Shown: positions 23,827 through 33,527, counted from the first letter of the stretch. The stretch: DNA of 64,000 nucleotides from a bacterium (GCA_030690415.1 JAUYGZ010000019.1:124001-188000); one strand, 5' to 3'. Notes: generated by a model not told the origin, from the sequence alone. Made by a program: numbers and translations.

Positions 23827-24882
23827 ATGGCAAACACTGATGATCATCTTGTGCGAAGCGACGAATACAAAAGCTTCAGTAATCTCACCCCCGAAGAGCT
23901 CGATGAAGTAAGAAGAATAGCAGAAGCAGAAGCAGTACCCTTAACAACAGAACACTCCAACGGTATTCAGAGTCATTCACCTGCCAAATCATCCTCAACA
24001 CTCGAGCGTAGTTACTTAGATATCATCTACAAGATAGCAATCATCCTCGGGATCGCCTTCCTGGTTGAAAGAGAAATCACAAAAGAACCACAATCAGAAA
24101 CAACAAGCTCTGACCAACAGAGAGTAAAACTCCTGGAGTCAGAAGTAAGTAAAATTCGAAGTTTACTCGAAAATGAAATCGAGCAACGTATAAGAACCGA
24201 AAACAGAGCTGTGCAAACATCACGCAATGAAGACACGGATCGCCTCAAACCCCAAGAAAAAACGCCCCTTCCCGGAAGAAATGACTGGAATGTTATTGAT
24301 TTACCAAAACCAAGCCCTCCCACTCCACCAGAAACAGGAATAGAGGAAATAGAGAAAATAATAGTCACCGGCTCTCGTATCAGAAAAGCCGACCAATATC
24401 ATGGCTTCGATAATGGCTTGGATAATGGAATCAATCCCCCTTCTGATAACGGCATGATAGAAACTGAAACCATCCCTTCCGAAAAAAAGAAAGATTCAGA
24501 ACCGAAAGCGATGGTTCAAACACCTGCCTCCACCTCCGTCCCCACTACCATTTCAAGTGAAGAATCAACAGAAGAAGAAAATCAACAAGCACCTTACCCC
24601 ACTCCTCAAATCGGACCTTATATCATACCGAAAAAGGAGAGTTTGAATCCTGAGAAAGAAGACGATGGATTAGATTCGGACACTCTGAGCTCAAAGAGAC
24701 TTCAAAAGATGAGAGAACTCTTCAAATACTTCATGCAAAAAAACAAGATCAAAAAATCATCCTCTCCAAAAAAAGAAATAAAAAGAGCTAGAACATTAGA
24801 TGAACTCCTACACAATCCTCCCCTATTCATAGTTCGTGATTCAAGTCGAAGACGAGAGCGAGGATTCCCAAGATTCGGATAA
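23827..24882 (+). CDS. Single-pass membrane protein with disordered exterior and TonB-box-like motif
   Basis: The 351-residue product has an acidic cytosolic N-terminus, one membrane helix (~62-78, IIYKIAIILGIAFLV), a short coiled coil (~95-125) and then a long low-complexity region rich in Pro, Glu, Ser and Lys. Residues ~178-190 read EKIIVTGSRIRKAD, which is strikingly like the N-terminal EEIVVTGSRI motif of TonB-dependent receptors, yet no beta-barrel follows. The C-terminus is basic. No family recognised. It has its own strong promoter (23,753-23,780), and its codon use is more AT-rich than comEC or ftsK. Confidence 0.6.
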   Translation: MANTDDHLVRSDEYKSFSNLTPEELDEVRRIAEAEAVPLTTEHSNGIQSHSPAKSSSTLERSYLDIIYKIAIILGIAFLVEREITKEPQSETTSSDQQRVKLLESEVSKIRSLLENEIEQRIRTENRAVQTSRNEDTDRLKPQEKTPLPGRNDWNVIDLPKPSPPTPPETGIEEIEKIIVTGSRIRKADQYHGFDNGLDNGINPPSDNGMIETETIPSEKKKDSEPKAMVQTPASTSVPTTISSEESTEEENQQAPYPTPQIGPYIIPKKESLNPEKEDDGLDSDTLSSKRLQKMRELFKYFMQKNKIKKSSSPKKEIKRARTLDELLHNPPLFIVRDSSRRRERGFPRFG

Positions 24883-24888
24883 ACATAA

Positions 24889-25029
24889 GAAGCGCCTGAC
24901 GCATGATCACCTGAGAAAGATGAGGTGAGGATCTCTAATCCTCCTCACGGAGACCATAGATCCTGTCCGGAACCGAAGTCCTAGAACAAGATCATTATCA
25001 GACGCTTCATACTATTGTACTCCTTTTTT
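24889..25029 (+). ncRNA. Candidate structured RNA upstream of ftsK
   Basis: The left arm at 24,889-24,908 pairs with the right arm at 24,990-25,008 (GAAGCG/CGCTTC, CTGA/TCAG, ATGATC/GATCAT, with small internal loops), closing a ~120-base rod. Inside is a strong hairpin, GTGAGGAT - CTCTA - ATCCTcCTCAC, an alternative pairing (GGATC with GATCC, TCTC with GAGA), and a competing CACCT/AGGTG hairpin. Six T residues follow at 25,024-25,029. Ends-paired rods of this size are typical of SRP RNA or 6S RNA, but the SRP apical motif is not in the right place and I cannot assign a family. The strand is inferred from the T-run. Confidence 0.45.
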
Positions 25030-25110
25030 AATCGAAAATCAACGTTCGATAAAGGGAAATTTATGATAGAATCAGCTTTGTGTTGAAGACGATCCGGAGA
25101 AGAATCCAAC

Positions 25111-25152
25111 CTCATCGTCCTTATCATCATTATAGTCCTTATCGTCTTTCCC
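25111..25152. repeat. 9-bp array before ftsK
   Basis: Degenerate TTATCGTCC/TTATCATCA units (CTCATCGTCC, TTATCATCA, TTATAGTCC, TTATCGTCT) run up to 1 base before the ftsK ATG at 25,154. They take the place of a ribosome binding site. Confidence 0.65.
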
Positions 25153-25153
25153 T

Positions 25154-27427
25154 ATGGCCACCCGTCGACGACGGACCACTCCACATAGAAGAACCGTCTC
25201 CAGGCGCCGAGTGACCCGACGAAGCTCCAGAAGAAGACGAAAAAGCATCCAGATAAGGCTTTCGGAACACGTTTCTCGAGAGATCTGGGCTATCTTTTTC
25301 CTGGGATTTACGGTCATCAACTTCCTCTCTCTCCAGGGAAACGCGGGAGGGTTTGGAGAGATCTGGAACCACAGTGTCATTACTCCCGTCTTTGGGGCCC
25401 TAGCGTACGTCGTTCCGGCCTTTTCACTCCTCATCAGCCTTACCCTCTTCTTCAGCAAGAAAATCAGTTTTGAACTCGGACGAGTACTGGGCATTGCCAT
25501 GCTCTGTATCAGCGTACTGGGCATCGTTCAGCTCTCCGCTCCCATCGAGAGCATGTTCGAAATGGCGCCTCAATACGGAGGATACGTAGGCTTTACCTCC
25601 AACTTTATTCTCTACCTCCTCTTTGGATCTACCGGAGCAGCGATCGTCCTGGTCGGCACAGCTCTCGTTTCATTACTGATGGTCTTCAACATCTCCTTCT
25701 CTGAGCTGTTTGGTTTCTTTAAAGACGCCGTAACCGGCGATGAGAAAGAAGAAAAATCGGGAAAATTTAGTACGAAGGTCAAATCAGCCTCTGCTGATAC
25801 AGAAATAGAAGAATTTGAGCTCAACATTGTTCGCGCGGACCAGGAAAACGAAAAAAACAATAATAAAGCCAAGCGAATCGTCCCCATCAGTGAATCAGAA
25901 AATATAAAACCTGCGACTGAATCAGCTCCCGCCTCAGCAGAAGACGAAAGCTCGCTCAACTCACGCTCGGAAGACTACTCCAACTACCGCTTCCCTGAGC
26001 TTTCCTTCCTGAGCAACGACGCAAAAAACAAGGACTACGGAGACGATCTCCTCGTTCAAAATGCGGAAATTATCCGCCGTAAATTGGAGCAATTCAGTAT
26101 CCGGGTCACGATGAAAGACGCCCATGTGGGCCCCACCGTCATTCAATACACCCTCAAACCGGCTGAAGACGTGAAGATCTCCAAGATCACCTCTCTCAAA
26201 AACGACCTCGCTCTGGCACTCTCCGCCCAGGCCATTCGTATTGAAGCTCCCATACCCGGAAAGGGACTAGTCGGTATTGAGATCCCCGCACACCACAGAG
26301 CCATTGTTCAGATCGGAGGCATTATCAAATCAGCTACCTTCCAAAATCATACCGGATACCTCAGCCTCGTCCTCGGACGAGACGTTTCCGGACTCCCTAT
26401 GGTAGCTGACCTCACCGAAATGCCTCACCTCCTGGTAGCAGGACAAACAGGATCAGGAAAATCTATTGGAATCAATTCTTTCTTGATTTCCCTCCTCTAC
26501 CAGCACTCACCTGAAACCCTCCGCATGATCCTCATCGATCCGAAACGCGTCGAACTCACCAACTACAATGGTCTCCCACACCTCCTCACGCCCGTGATCA
26601 CCGAGCCGGATAAAGCGCTGCAATCCCTCAAGTGGGCTGTCTCAGAAATGAATCGACGGTACAAAGAACTGGCCCGACATGGCAAGCGAAACATTGAAGA
26701 ATACAACAAAACCTTCCCTCACAACCGCATGCCATTCATCGTCCTAGTCATCGACGAACTGGCTGATCTGATGATGGCCGCTTCAAAAGAAATCGAAGCA
26801 ACCATCTGCCGACTAGCACAAATGGCGAGAGCAACGGGAATTCACCTCATTATCGCAACCCAACGACCTTCAGTGGATGTCATTACCGGTCTCATAAAGG
26901 CGAATATCCCCACTCGGGTAGCCTTCACCGTCGCGACGGGGGTCGATTCTCGAACCATTATCGATGGCATCGGAGCTGAAGATCTGCTTGGAAAAGGAGA
27001 CATGCTCTATATGGCCAGCGATATGGCAAAACCACTGAGACTACAGGGCTCATATATCTCCACCAAAGAAGCCGAAAAAGTCATTCACTTCATCAAGCTA
27101 GAAAGTCCAACTGGAGTCAAATACGACGACAGTATCACCGAAGAACAAAGAGATGTGATTATCCCCGGTCTCGCTCCTTCGAAGAATTCACAGGGAATCT
27201 CCGGCGACTCAAACAGTGATCTTGAAATGGCTATTCAAGCCATCAGAGAGGGGCAAAAAGCCTCCGCTTCGTTTCTCCAGCGCAGATGCAGCTTCGGCTA
27301 CGCGAAAGCAGCGCGAATCCTGGACGAACTGGAAGAAATGGGGCTTGTTGGCCCCTCAAACGGTGCCAAACCACGAGCCATTTTTATCAGCAAAGAGGTA
27401 GCAACGGACGCCGAAGAAGCAGTATAA
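25154..27427 (+). CDS. ftsK: DNA translocase FtsK/SpoIIIE
   Basis: A membrane-anchored, ATP-driven double-stranded DNA pump that clears chromosomes from the division septum. The very Arg-rich N-terminus (1-35) is followed by four membrane helices (~45-190), a short linker (only ~110 residues), and the alpha/beta motor domains (~300-670) with Walker A GQTGSGKS at ~430 and Walker B FIVLVIDELADLM at ~525. The C-terminal gamma winged helix (~690-750: ASFLQRRCSFGYAKAARILDELEEMGLVG) would bind polar KOPS-like DNA sequences. The 757-residue size is that of the short, SpoIIIE-like class. The gene follows a 9-bp array and a possible structured RNA. Confidence 0.96.
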   Translation: MATRRRRTTPHRRTVSRRRVTRRSSRRRRKSIQIRLSEHVSREIWAIFFLGFTVINFLSLQGNAGGFGEIWNHSVITPVFGALAYVVPAFSLLISLTLFFSKKISFELGRVLGIAMLCISVLGIVQLSAPIESMFEMAPQYGGYVGFTSNFILYLLFGSTGAAIVLVGTALVSLLMVFNISFSELFGFFKDAVTGDEKEEKSGKFSTKVKSASADTEIEEFELNIVRADQENEKNNNKAKRIVPISESENIKPATESAPASAEDESSLNSRSEDYSNYRFPELSFLSNDAKNKDYGDDLLVQNAEIIRRKLEQFSIRVTMKDAHVGPTVIQYTLKPAEDVKISKITSLKNDLALALSAQAIRIEAPIPGKGLVGIEIPAHHRAIVQIGGIIKSATFQNHTGYLSLVLGRDVSGLPMVADLTEMPHLLVAGQTGSGKSIGINSFLISLLYQHSPETLRMILIDPKRVELTNYNGLPHLLTPVITEPDKALQSLKWAVSEMNRRYKELARHGKRNIEEYNKTFPHNRMPFIVLVIDELADLMMAASKEIEATICRLAQMARATGIHLIIATQRPSVDVITGLIKANIPTRVAFTVATGVDSRTIIDGIGAEDLLGKGDMLYMASDMAKPLRLQGSYISTKEAEKVIHFIKLESPTGVKYDDSITEEQRDVIIPGLAPSKNSQGISGDSNSDLEMAIQAIREGQKASASFLQRRCSFGYAKAARILDELEEMGLVGPSNGAKPRAIFISKEVATDAEEAV

Positions 27428-27444
27428 TCAAGCCCTCTCAGACT

Positions 27445-27490
27445 CTTAGCGGTCTTTATAGTCTTTATCCTCCTTCCCCATCGAGTCCTT
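27445..27490. repeat. 9-bp array between ftsK and the PBP gene
   Basis: Units such as TCTTAGCGG, TCTTTATAG, TCTTTATCC and TCCTTCCCC follow the ftsK stop by about 18 bases. The region has the same pyrimidine-rich composition as the arrays before rplK, dut and ftsK. Confidence 0.5.
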
Positions 27491-27518
27491 CCACTTTAAA
27501 AATCGGCTCCTTCACCAC

Positions 27519-30500
27519 GTGCGTAAGAAAAAGCAGCTGCTGAGCACGGGAAAAAAGCAGAAGAGTGTGTTCAAAAAAATCATGATCATTTTTGGAATTC
27601 TTTTTGGCGTAGGACTCCTGGCAATCATAATCATGGTCAGCTCTATCCTCTCTCAGATCCCGGACATCCCCAGTCATTTCGACAATATCCAATCCACTAT
27701 TATTTACGATCGCGATGGCAATATCCTGTACACCATTCATGGAGAAGAAAACCGAAAAGAAATCCCTCTGAGTGAAATCCCCAAATACGTGGTGGACGCG
27801 ACCATAGCCATCGAGGATGACCAATTTTTCCAGCACCATGGATTCGATGTCGGAGGGATCGTGAAAGGATTTCTCTCGGAATTTCTAAACATTGGAAGTC
27901 GACGCGGAGGCTCTACCATCACCCAACAGCTCGTCAAAAACACCCTGCTCACCAACGAACGAACCATCATGAGAAAGGTCAAAGAACTCCTGCTCTCCAT
28001 CCAGCTCGAACGTATTTTCAGCAAAAATGAAATCCTGTCCCATTACCTCAATACCATCCCCTATGGATCCAATGCCTACGGGATCGAGACGGCAGCCCGA
28101 ATTTTCTTCAACAAACACGCTCAGGAGCTGACCCTCGCGGAAGCAGCCATCCTTGCTTCACTGCCCCAGGCTCCCTCCAGATACAACCCCTATGGAAACG
28201 GAAAAGATCTTCTCATGGGATCTTTCGATGAAGAAGGTAACTATGTTTCTGGAAGAAAAGACGTGGTTCTCAAACGAATGGAAGACCTGGGATACATCAC
28301 CTCGGAAGAACGGCAACAGGCCTTCGAGGAAGCCTCTCAAATCACCTTCCAGACCTACCGGGAAGACATCAAGCACCCCCACCTCGTTCTCTACGTCAAA
28401 GAACTCCTGGAAAACAAGTTTGGTAAAGATGCCATCGAAACAGGTGGTCTGCACGTTTACACCACTATCGACCCCAAGCTCCAGGACCTGGCCGAGCAGA
28501 CCATTACTGAAAAAATGCAAACTTATCCCGAGAAATACGGAGCCACCAATGCCGCTCTGTTGACCGTAGATACGGAAAATGGACACATTCTGGCCATGGT
28601 TGGATCCGCAGACTATTTCAATGAAGAAATCGACGGAAATGTGAATGTGGTCTTCCGACACCGCCTCCCCGGATCTTCTTTCAAACCCTTCGTCTACGCG
28701 ACCGCCTTTGCGAAAGGCTATTCCCCTGCCACGATCATCTACGACCTCGAAACCGACTTTGGGAACGACTATATTCCAAAGAACTACGACGGGAGTTTCA
28801 ATGGCCCCGTATCAGCCCGAAGAGCCTTGGATTATTCGCTCAACATCCCGGCAGTAAAAATGGCCTTCCTGGCAGGAGTCGATAATGTTGTCGAACAAGC
28901 AAAAAAAATGGGACTCACGGACCTTATCAACGGCGATCAGTACGGAACTTCAATAGGACTGGGAACGGGAGAGGCGACACTCTATCAAATGGTCACTGCC
29001 TACTCGGTCCTTGCCAAGGGCGGCAAAAAAATTGCCTTTACTCCCATTCTCCGGATAGAAACCAGCGATGGCCGGATGATTGAAAGCAACGAGGAAGTCA
29101 TTCCTAAATCCCTGGAAGTGCTCGATCCTCAGATAGCCTACAGCATCAACCATATCCTTTCCGACAAATCTGCTCGGCCGCCCGGATGGGACGCCCTTCA
29201 GCTTCCGGACCAGATCAACGGGGCAAAAACTGGCACCTCAAACAAGCGCATCAAACCCGGCAAGGATGCCGATGCCATAAAGCCCCTCGACAACTGGACC
29301 TTGGGATATACGACAAAAGTCGTCACGGGAGTCTGGGTGGGGAACAATGACGGCAGCCCCCTCAAATACAATGCTTCCGGCCTGAATGATGCCGCTCCCA
29401 TCTGGAAGACCATCATGATGGAGGCAACCAAAGATGACGAACTTGAGGAGTTCCCCAAGCCTCAAGGCATCAATTGGCTCAGGGTATCACGCCGAAGTGG
29501 CCTCCTCCCATCAGAATACACCCCGGAGGAAGACATCGTAGCGGAACTGTTTACCTCCTTTAATACTCCAACGGAAAAAGACCAGACCTTTTTGAAGATT
29601 AAAATCGACAAGGTCTCCAAAAAACTCCCGACAGAATTTACTCCTGAGGAATCCATAGTAGATGCCCTCGTGGCGAACTTTCACTCGCTCAATCCATCCG
29701 ATCCAAACTGGGAAAAACCCGTCAAGCTCTGGGCAGAAGAATTCATCAAAAACTATGATTCCGAAGCCATTGTGCTCAGTGAGCTCCCAACCGAGTACGA
29801 CGATGTCCACACCGAAAATGCTGTCGTCCCGGAAATCCACATCATCTCACCGGAAAACAGAGCTTCTGTCCCCTCTGGAATGATCGAAATACACGTCGAC
29901 ATCAATGCTCCCAATGGGGTGGAAAAAGTAGAGTACTACATTGACCAGAAGCTCAACAAAACCGTCACGGAGTACCCCTACACCGGAAAGATTCGTATCG
30001 CCAGAAGCAGCGTTGGTGACAGCCTCCGTATCGGAGCCACCATTACGGATGGACTCTACCTCCAAGGATCGGATGTCATCAACATCACCATCAGTGACGA
30101 AGCCGACTCAGAGCCTCCAGAAACTGAGATTACGTATCCCGGTGAAGGAGCCATTTTCCCTGCAAACACCACCCTCACTATCCAGACAACATCACGCGAC
30201 AATATTGGAATCGAGTCTGTGGAATTTTTCCTCGACGATCGATCCCTGGGCAAGGTATCCCGCCCCCCCTACAACCTATCCTTCGAAATACCGAATGAAA
30301 TCGCCGGACACAGCATCACCATCATCGCTCAAGATGGAGAAGGCAACAAAGCTCAAGACCAGGTGAATATCAAAGTAGAAGAAGATTCAGGAGCTCCAAG
30401 AGTGGACACCCAGTTTAATTTCCCCAAAGCAAACTCAACCTTTCCCAAAGGAAAGTCCATCAACTTCTTCTTTCAGATCAGCAACCTGGAACAACGCAGT

Positions 30501-30707
30501 GCAAGCTCCATTCAGGTCAATGCGCTAAACACGGACACTCAGCTCTTTTCCAGCATCTATCAGGTAGTCTCGGAAGGAAAAGCCTCCGAAAACTATTCCT
30601 TCTCATGGATTCCAGAGGCAGCTGGACACTATGAATTCACCATCAAGACGACAACAGAGACTGAGCGCGTCATGAGCTCCGACCCGCTCCAGATCACGAT
30701 CGAATAA
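27519..30707 (+). CDS. Class A penicillin-binding protein (PBP1A family) with Ig-like C-terminus
   Basis: A bifunctional peptidoglycan synthase. It has a basic N-terminus and one membrane helix (~20-45). The GT51 glycosyltransferase (~60-235) has IAIEDDQFFQHHGFD (catalytic Glu near 94), GGSTITQQLVKN, LLLSIQLER and LNTIPYGSNAYGIE. The transpeptidase (~330-640) has SxxK in GSSFKPF (~384), SxN in YSLN and KTGT (~569). About 300 further residues form Ig-like modules of the kind that bind wall or act as spacers. I use GTG 27,519 (MRKKKQ). At 1,062 residues it is long for the family owing to the C-terminal additions. It lies in the same direction as ftsK 91 bases downstream, a septal/wall pairing. 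Confidence 0.94.
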   Translation: MRKKKQLLSTGKKQKSVFKKIMIIFGILFGVGLLAIIIMVSSILSQIPDIPSHFDNIQSTIIYDRDGNILYTIHGEENRKEIPLSEIPKYVVDATIAIEDDQFFQHHGFDVGGIVKGFLSEFLNIGSRRGGSTITQQLVKNTLLTNERTIMRKVKELLLSIQLERIFSKNEILSHYLNTIPYGSNAYGIETAARIFFNKHAQELTLAEAAILASLPQAPSRYNPYGNGKDLLMGSFDEEGNYVSGRKDVVLKRMEDLGYITSEERQQAFEEASQITFQTYREDIKHPHLVLYVKELLENKFGKDAIETGGLHVYTTIDPKLQDLAEQTITEKMQTYPEKYGATNAALLTVDTENGHILAMVGSADYFNEEIDGNVNVVFRHRLPGSSFKPFVYATAFAKGYSPATIIYDLETDFGNDYIPKNYDGSFNGPVSARRALDYSLNIPAVKMAFLAGVDNVVEQAKKMGLTDLINGDQYGTSIGLGTGEATLYQMVTAYSVLAKGGKKIAFTPILRIETSDGRMIESNEEVIPKSLEVLDPQIAYSINHILSDKSARPPGWDALQLPDQINGAKTGTSNKRIKPGKDADAIKPLDNWTLGYTTKVVTGVWVGNNDGSPLKYNASGLNDAAPIWKTIMMEATKDDELEEFPKPQGINWLRVSRRSGLLPSEYTPEEDIVAELFTSFNTPTEKDQTFLKIKIDKVSKKLPTEFTPEESIVDALVANFHSLNPSDPNWEKPVKLWAEEFIKNYDSEAIVLSELPTEYDDVHTENAVVPEIHIISPENRASVPSGMIEIHVDINAPNGVEKVEYYIDQKLNKTVTEYPYTGKIRIARSSVGDSLRIGATITDGLYLQGSDVINITISDEADSEPPETEITYPGEGAIFPANTTLTIQTTSRDNIGIESVEFFLDDRSLGKVSRPPYNLSFEIPNEIAGHSITIIAQDGEGNKAQDQVNIKVEEDSGAPRVDTQFNFPKANSTFPKGKSINFFFQISNLEQRSASSIQVNALNTDTQLFSSIYQVVSEGKASENYSFSWIPEAAGHYEFTIKTTTETERVMSSDPLQITIE

Positions 30708-30735
30708 GTTGCGATCCTAACGAATATATTCGAAT

Positions 30736-31716
30736 CTACGGGAGTGGAGCATCGATATATCCAGACCCAACGATAACCTCAATACCGGCCTTCCTCATCA
30801 TGTCAACAATCGGCTGCATGCCAATCGAATCCGAAGCCATGTGATTGGCCACCACGGTATTCAAACGGTGTTTTTCAGAAAGCTCCCGATGTTTGCGGGA
30901 CATATGCATATCGATAGTTGTCCCGACACCGGCAACATTGACGGCAAACTCGAGAATATCAGGATTCCCCTCGGTACCACCCGTAAACCCTCCAACAATA
31001 ATTTTCCCCGCTCTGGAGTTGGGAGAACCAACCTGGATATCCACAGGACGCTCAAAGTGATGGGAAGCTTTTTCATAGGCTGGGATCTTCATCAAGGCAT
31101 CAACAACTTCCTGAAGCGTGTGAGGCATGGCTTTTTCAATAATTCGGGTGATTGTTTGAAAGGCATTATTATCGGCAACCGTATGACAACAAATCAGTGG
31201 GATATCGAGCAGTCGCGCGCTGTCCATGGTGTGATGAAGATTATCGCCGTGCACACTGATTTCAACATCTCTGACGCGGGACGCCAGAATTTTTTCTGTA
31301 ATATTGACCGGTACTCCGGCCTGACGCAGCACTTCCACCTGGATATCATCCATCACGCCGGCAAGTCCCCCGAGAGCATACCCTTCCGGATGATGAGCCA
31401 TCGCTAAATCAATGGGCTTTTTTCCTTTGGAAACCCTCAGCTCGTTCAGCTGGGAAATAAGAACAAGATCTTCCGTACCAATATCAATACCCACAAAAAC
31501 AACTCCCACCTTTCGCTTGTGTTCACCGAAAATAATCCGGGTATCATCGTAGGGATTCCAAAGACGATCACGGAACAATTCTTTCTCCGCTGTTGTCTTC
31601 AGTTTCTTATAGGCTTCAGTGCGGGACTTCATAAATCGCTTAATGTCCGCGGCGGACCGAGGGTCAGCTTTTTTACCTATCTCAACCACTTTCTTGTAAA
31701 GTTCCTCAAGAGTCAT
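30736..31716 (-). CDS. NIF3-like dinuclear metal protein
   Basis: A 326-residue protein with traits of the NIF3/YbgI family, metal-dependent proteins of uncertain activity sometimes listed as GTP cyclohydrolase type 2. Likely metal ligands are in DLAMAHHPEG (~105), HGDNLHH, the DMHMSRKH segment and the C-terminal NTVVANHMASDSIG. I start it at ATG 31,716 (MTLEELYKKV); upstream in-frame ATGs add hydrophobic residues out of family character. The N-terminal ~75 residues are helical and not typical of YbgI. It is convergent with the PBP gene. Confidence 0.65.
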   Translation of the reverse strand: MTLEELYKKVVEIGKKADPRSAADIKRFMKSRTEAYKKLKTTAEKELFRDRLWNPYDDTRIIFGEHKRKVGVVFVGIDIGTEDLVLISQLNELRVSKGKKPIDLAMAHHPEGYALGGLAGVMDDIQVEVLRQAGVPVNITEKILASRVRDVEISVHGDNLHHTMDSARLLDIPLICCHTVADNNAFQTITRIIEKAMPHTLQEVVDALMKIPAYEKASHHFERPVDIQVGSPNSRAGKIIVGGFTGGTEGNPDILEFAVNVAGVGTTIDMHMSRKHRELSEKHRLNTVVANHMASDSIGMQPIVDMMRKAGIEVIVGSGYIDAPLP

Positions 31717-31746
31717 AAACAATATATTAGAGTTAAAACGTATCAA

Positions 31747-31839
31747 ATGGATCCTATCATAGGTTATTTTATGGAACAAAAAAACCAATCACCTCTTGAG
31801 CAAGTGGTAATTCCGCATATACAAGGCTATAACGCATGA
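31747..31839 (+). CDS. Possible 30-residue small protein
   Basis: A short open frame (starts MDPIIGYFMEQKN, ends IQGYNA) lies in the gap upstream of pepA, overlapping the divergent leader of the NIF3-like gene. There is no ribosome binding site and no recognisable family, so it may be chance. The rest of the gap up to 31,944 is pyrimidine-rich and contains CCAACAGTCCCAATAAG-type degenerate repeats. Confidence 0.15.
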   Translation: MDPIIGYFMEQKNQSPLEQVVIPHIQGYNA

Positions 31840-31944
31840 CAAGTCCTCATCATTCATCTAAACTCATCACCAGAAAATAAGAAATATCCCTATCTTCTTA
31901 ATCCCAACAGTCCCAATAAGCCCCGTTCCTCCTTATCCCCCCCC

Positions 31945-33462
31945 ATGAGAATCACCACCCACAGCAAATGTGACCCCATCAATCCCACCATTATCGGGCT
32001 TTTTGAAAACGAAAAACCGGACTCCGGACGCTTGGGAAAATCGCTCGCGGAACTCATTCAAAAACACCAAAAACAAAAAAGTTTTTCCGGAAAATCAAAC
32101 GAATCCGTCAGCACTCACCTCAGCAAGGGTGAGAAACTCCAGAAGGTGATCCTCTTCGGATTAGGAGAAGAAAACAAGCTCCATGAAACCAGTACCCGAA
32201 ATTTTGGAGCAAAAATGATCAGAGCATCAGCTGATTTTCAGCAAAAAGAAATCAACATCTCCATACCTCCAGCTCTTCAAAATCATCTTCAGGCTCTCGC
32301 AGAAGGATTGATCATGGGCAACTATGACCCAGCTCTCTACAAAACCGATGAAGAAGCGAAAAAAAAGGGAGAGAAAAAAACAAACACCATCAACCTGATC
32401 TGCACAGACTGGAACACCGATCAACGAAGCCGGCTTGAAAAAGGAAAATCAGTTGGAGAAACCGTGAATTATATTCGAACTCTCGTCAACAGCGCCCCTG
32501 ACCAGCTCAATACTGAGCAGCTAGTCCGGGAGATAAAACTGACTGCGAAAGAAAACCAGATGAAGGTGACCGACTTCGACAAGAAGAAACTGGAAAAAAT
32601 GAAAATGGGTGGAATCCTCGCGGTCAACCGGGGATCAGCAGAACCAGCCCACATGATGGTCATCGAATATAACCCAGCTCCCATCTCCGACAACCGAAAA
32701 CCGAAAACCGAAAACCCCCTCCCCATCGTCCTGGTCGGAAAAGGGATTATCTTCGACACCGGAGGGATCAGCCTCAAGCCATCAACTCACCTCTCCGACA
32801 TGCAGCTGGATATGGCAGGCGCTGCGGTAGTCCTTGGAGTGTTTAAGTTGCTCAAACAATTCGACATCAAGCGAAGAGTCGTCGGCATCATCCCCATCAC
32901 CGACAACGCAATCGGGAATACGGCCTACAGGCCATCAGAAATAGTCACCACCTACAGCGGAAAAACCGTTGAAATCCTGAATACTGACGCGGAAGGACGC
33001 ATGATTCTTTCCGACGCGCTCTACTATGGAGCCACCCAATACAAACCCGAATACATGATTGATTTCGCTACTCTCACCGGGGCTTGTATGGTCGCCCTGG
33101 GATTTCGAACCGCTGGCCTCTTCGGAAATGACGAAGAACTGCTGGATAAACTGAATTCATCCGGAAAAAACACCGACGAAGGCCTCTGCGTCATGCCGAT
33201 CACGGACGCGGATGAGAAAGGCATAGAAGGACAGCTCGCGGATCTCGCCAATATCGCGCATGATCACGCCTACGCCGGGGCCTCCAGAGCGGCCGCCTTC
33301 CTGAAAAACTTTATCACGGACACAAAATGGGCCCACATCGATATCGCCGGCACAGCTTTCACGAAGAATCCAAAAGACTACGAGACCACTATGGCCACCG
33401 GATTCGGAGTAAGAATGATGATAGATTTTTTTGAGAAACTGCCCTTCTCAGTTAACGAATAA
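31945..33462 (+). CDS. pepA: Leucyl aminopeptidase (peptidase family M17)
   Basis: A dizinc exopeptidase that removes N-terminal residues from peptides, normally a cytosolic hexamer. The C-terminal catalytic domain (~255-500) has VGKGIIFDTGGISLKP (Lys and Asp ligands), MQLDMAGAA (Asp), the M17 signature NTDAEGRMILSDAL (~345) and the HIDIAGTAF end. The N-terminal domain (~1-180) is weaker. Length 505 is normal. In the catalytic domain, before the first metal ligand, an insertion SDNRKPKTENP is encoded by three AACCGAA heptamers. The start has eight C residues before ATG. Confidence 0.95.
   Translation: MRITTHSKCDPINPTIIGLFENEKPDSGRLGKSLAELIQKHQKQKSFSGKSNESVSTHLSKGEKLQKVILFGLGEENKLHETSTRNFGAKMIRASADFQQKEINISIPPALQNHLQALAEGLIMGNYDPALYKTDEEAKKKGEKKTNTINLICTDWNTDQRSRLEKGKSVGETVNYIRTLVNSAPDQLNTEQLVREIKLTAKENQMKVTDFDKKKLEKMKMGGILAVNRGSAEPAHMMVIEYNPAPISDNRKPKTENPLPIVLVGKGIIFDTGGISLKPSTHLSDMQLDMAGAAVVLGVFKLLKQFDIKRRVVGIIPITDNAIGNTAYRPSEIVTTYSGKTVEILNTDAEGRMILSDALYYGATQYKPEYMIDFATLTGACMVALGFRTAGLFGNDEELLDKLNSSGKNTDEGLCVMPITDADEKGIEGQLADLANIAHDHAYAGASRAAAFLKNFITDTKWAHIDIAGTAFTKNPKDYETTMATGFGVRMMIDFFEKLPFSVNE
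32692..32716. repeat. Three AACCGAA heptamers inside pepA
   Basis: AACCGAA occurs three times in tandem plus AACC (32,692-32,716), encoding Asn-Arg-Lys-Pro-Lys-Thr-Glu-Asn between family-conserved beta strands. Three heptamers equal 21 bases, which keeps the frame. Confidence 0.7.
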
Positions 33463-33478
33463 TTCCAACAAATCACCC

Positions 33479-33506
33479 TTGACTCTCCTAAAAGAGTATA
33501 TAAAAT
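33479..33506 (+). promoter_or_regulatory. Sigma70 promoter after pepA
   Basis: TTGACT (33,479-33,484), a 16-base spacer, TAAAAT (33,501-33,506). A transcript would start near 33,513, just upstream of the leader at 33,528. Confidence 0.55.
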
Positions 33507-33527
33507 AGTGCCGATTTAAGCTTCCTC

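Noticed and set aside
24889-25029. Assignment of the structured RNA as SRP RNA
   Set aside because: A CCGGAA string is present, but it is not at the apex of the rod and the conserved 3' side of the SRP loop is missing. I kept it as an unassigned RNA.
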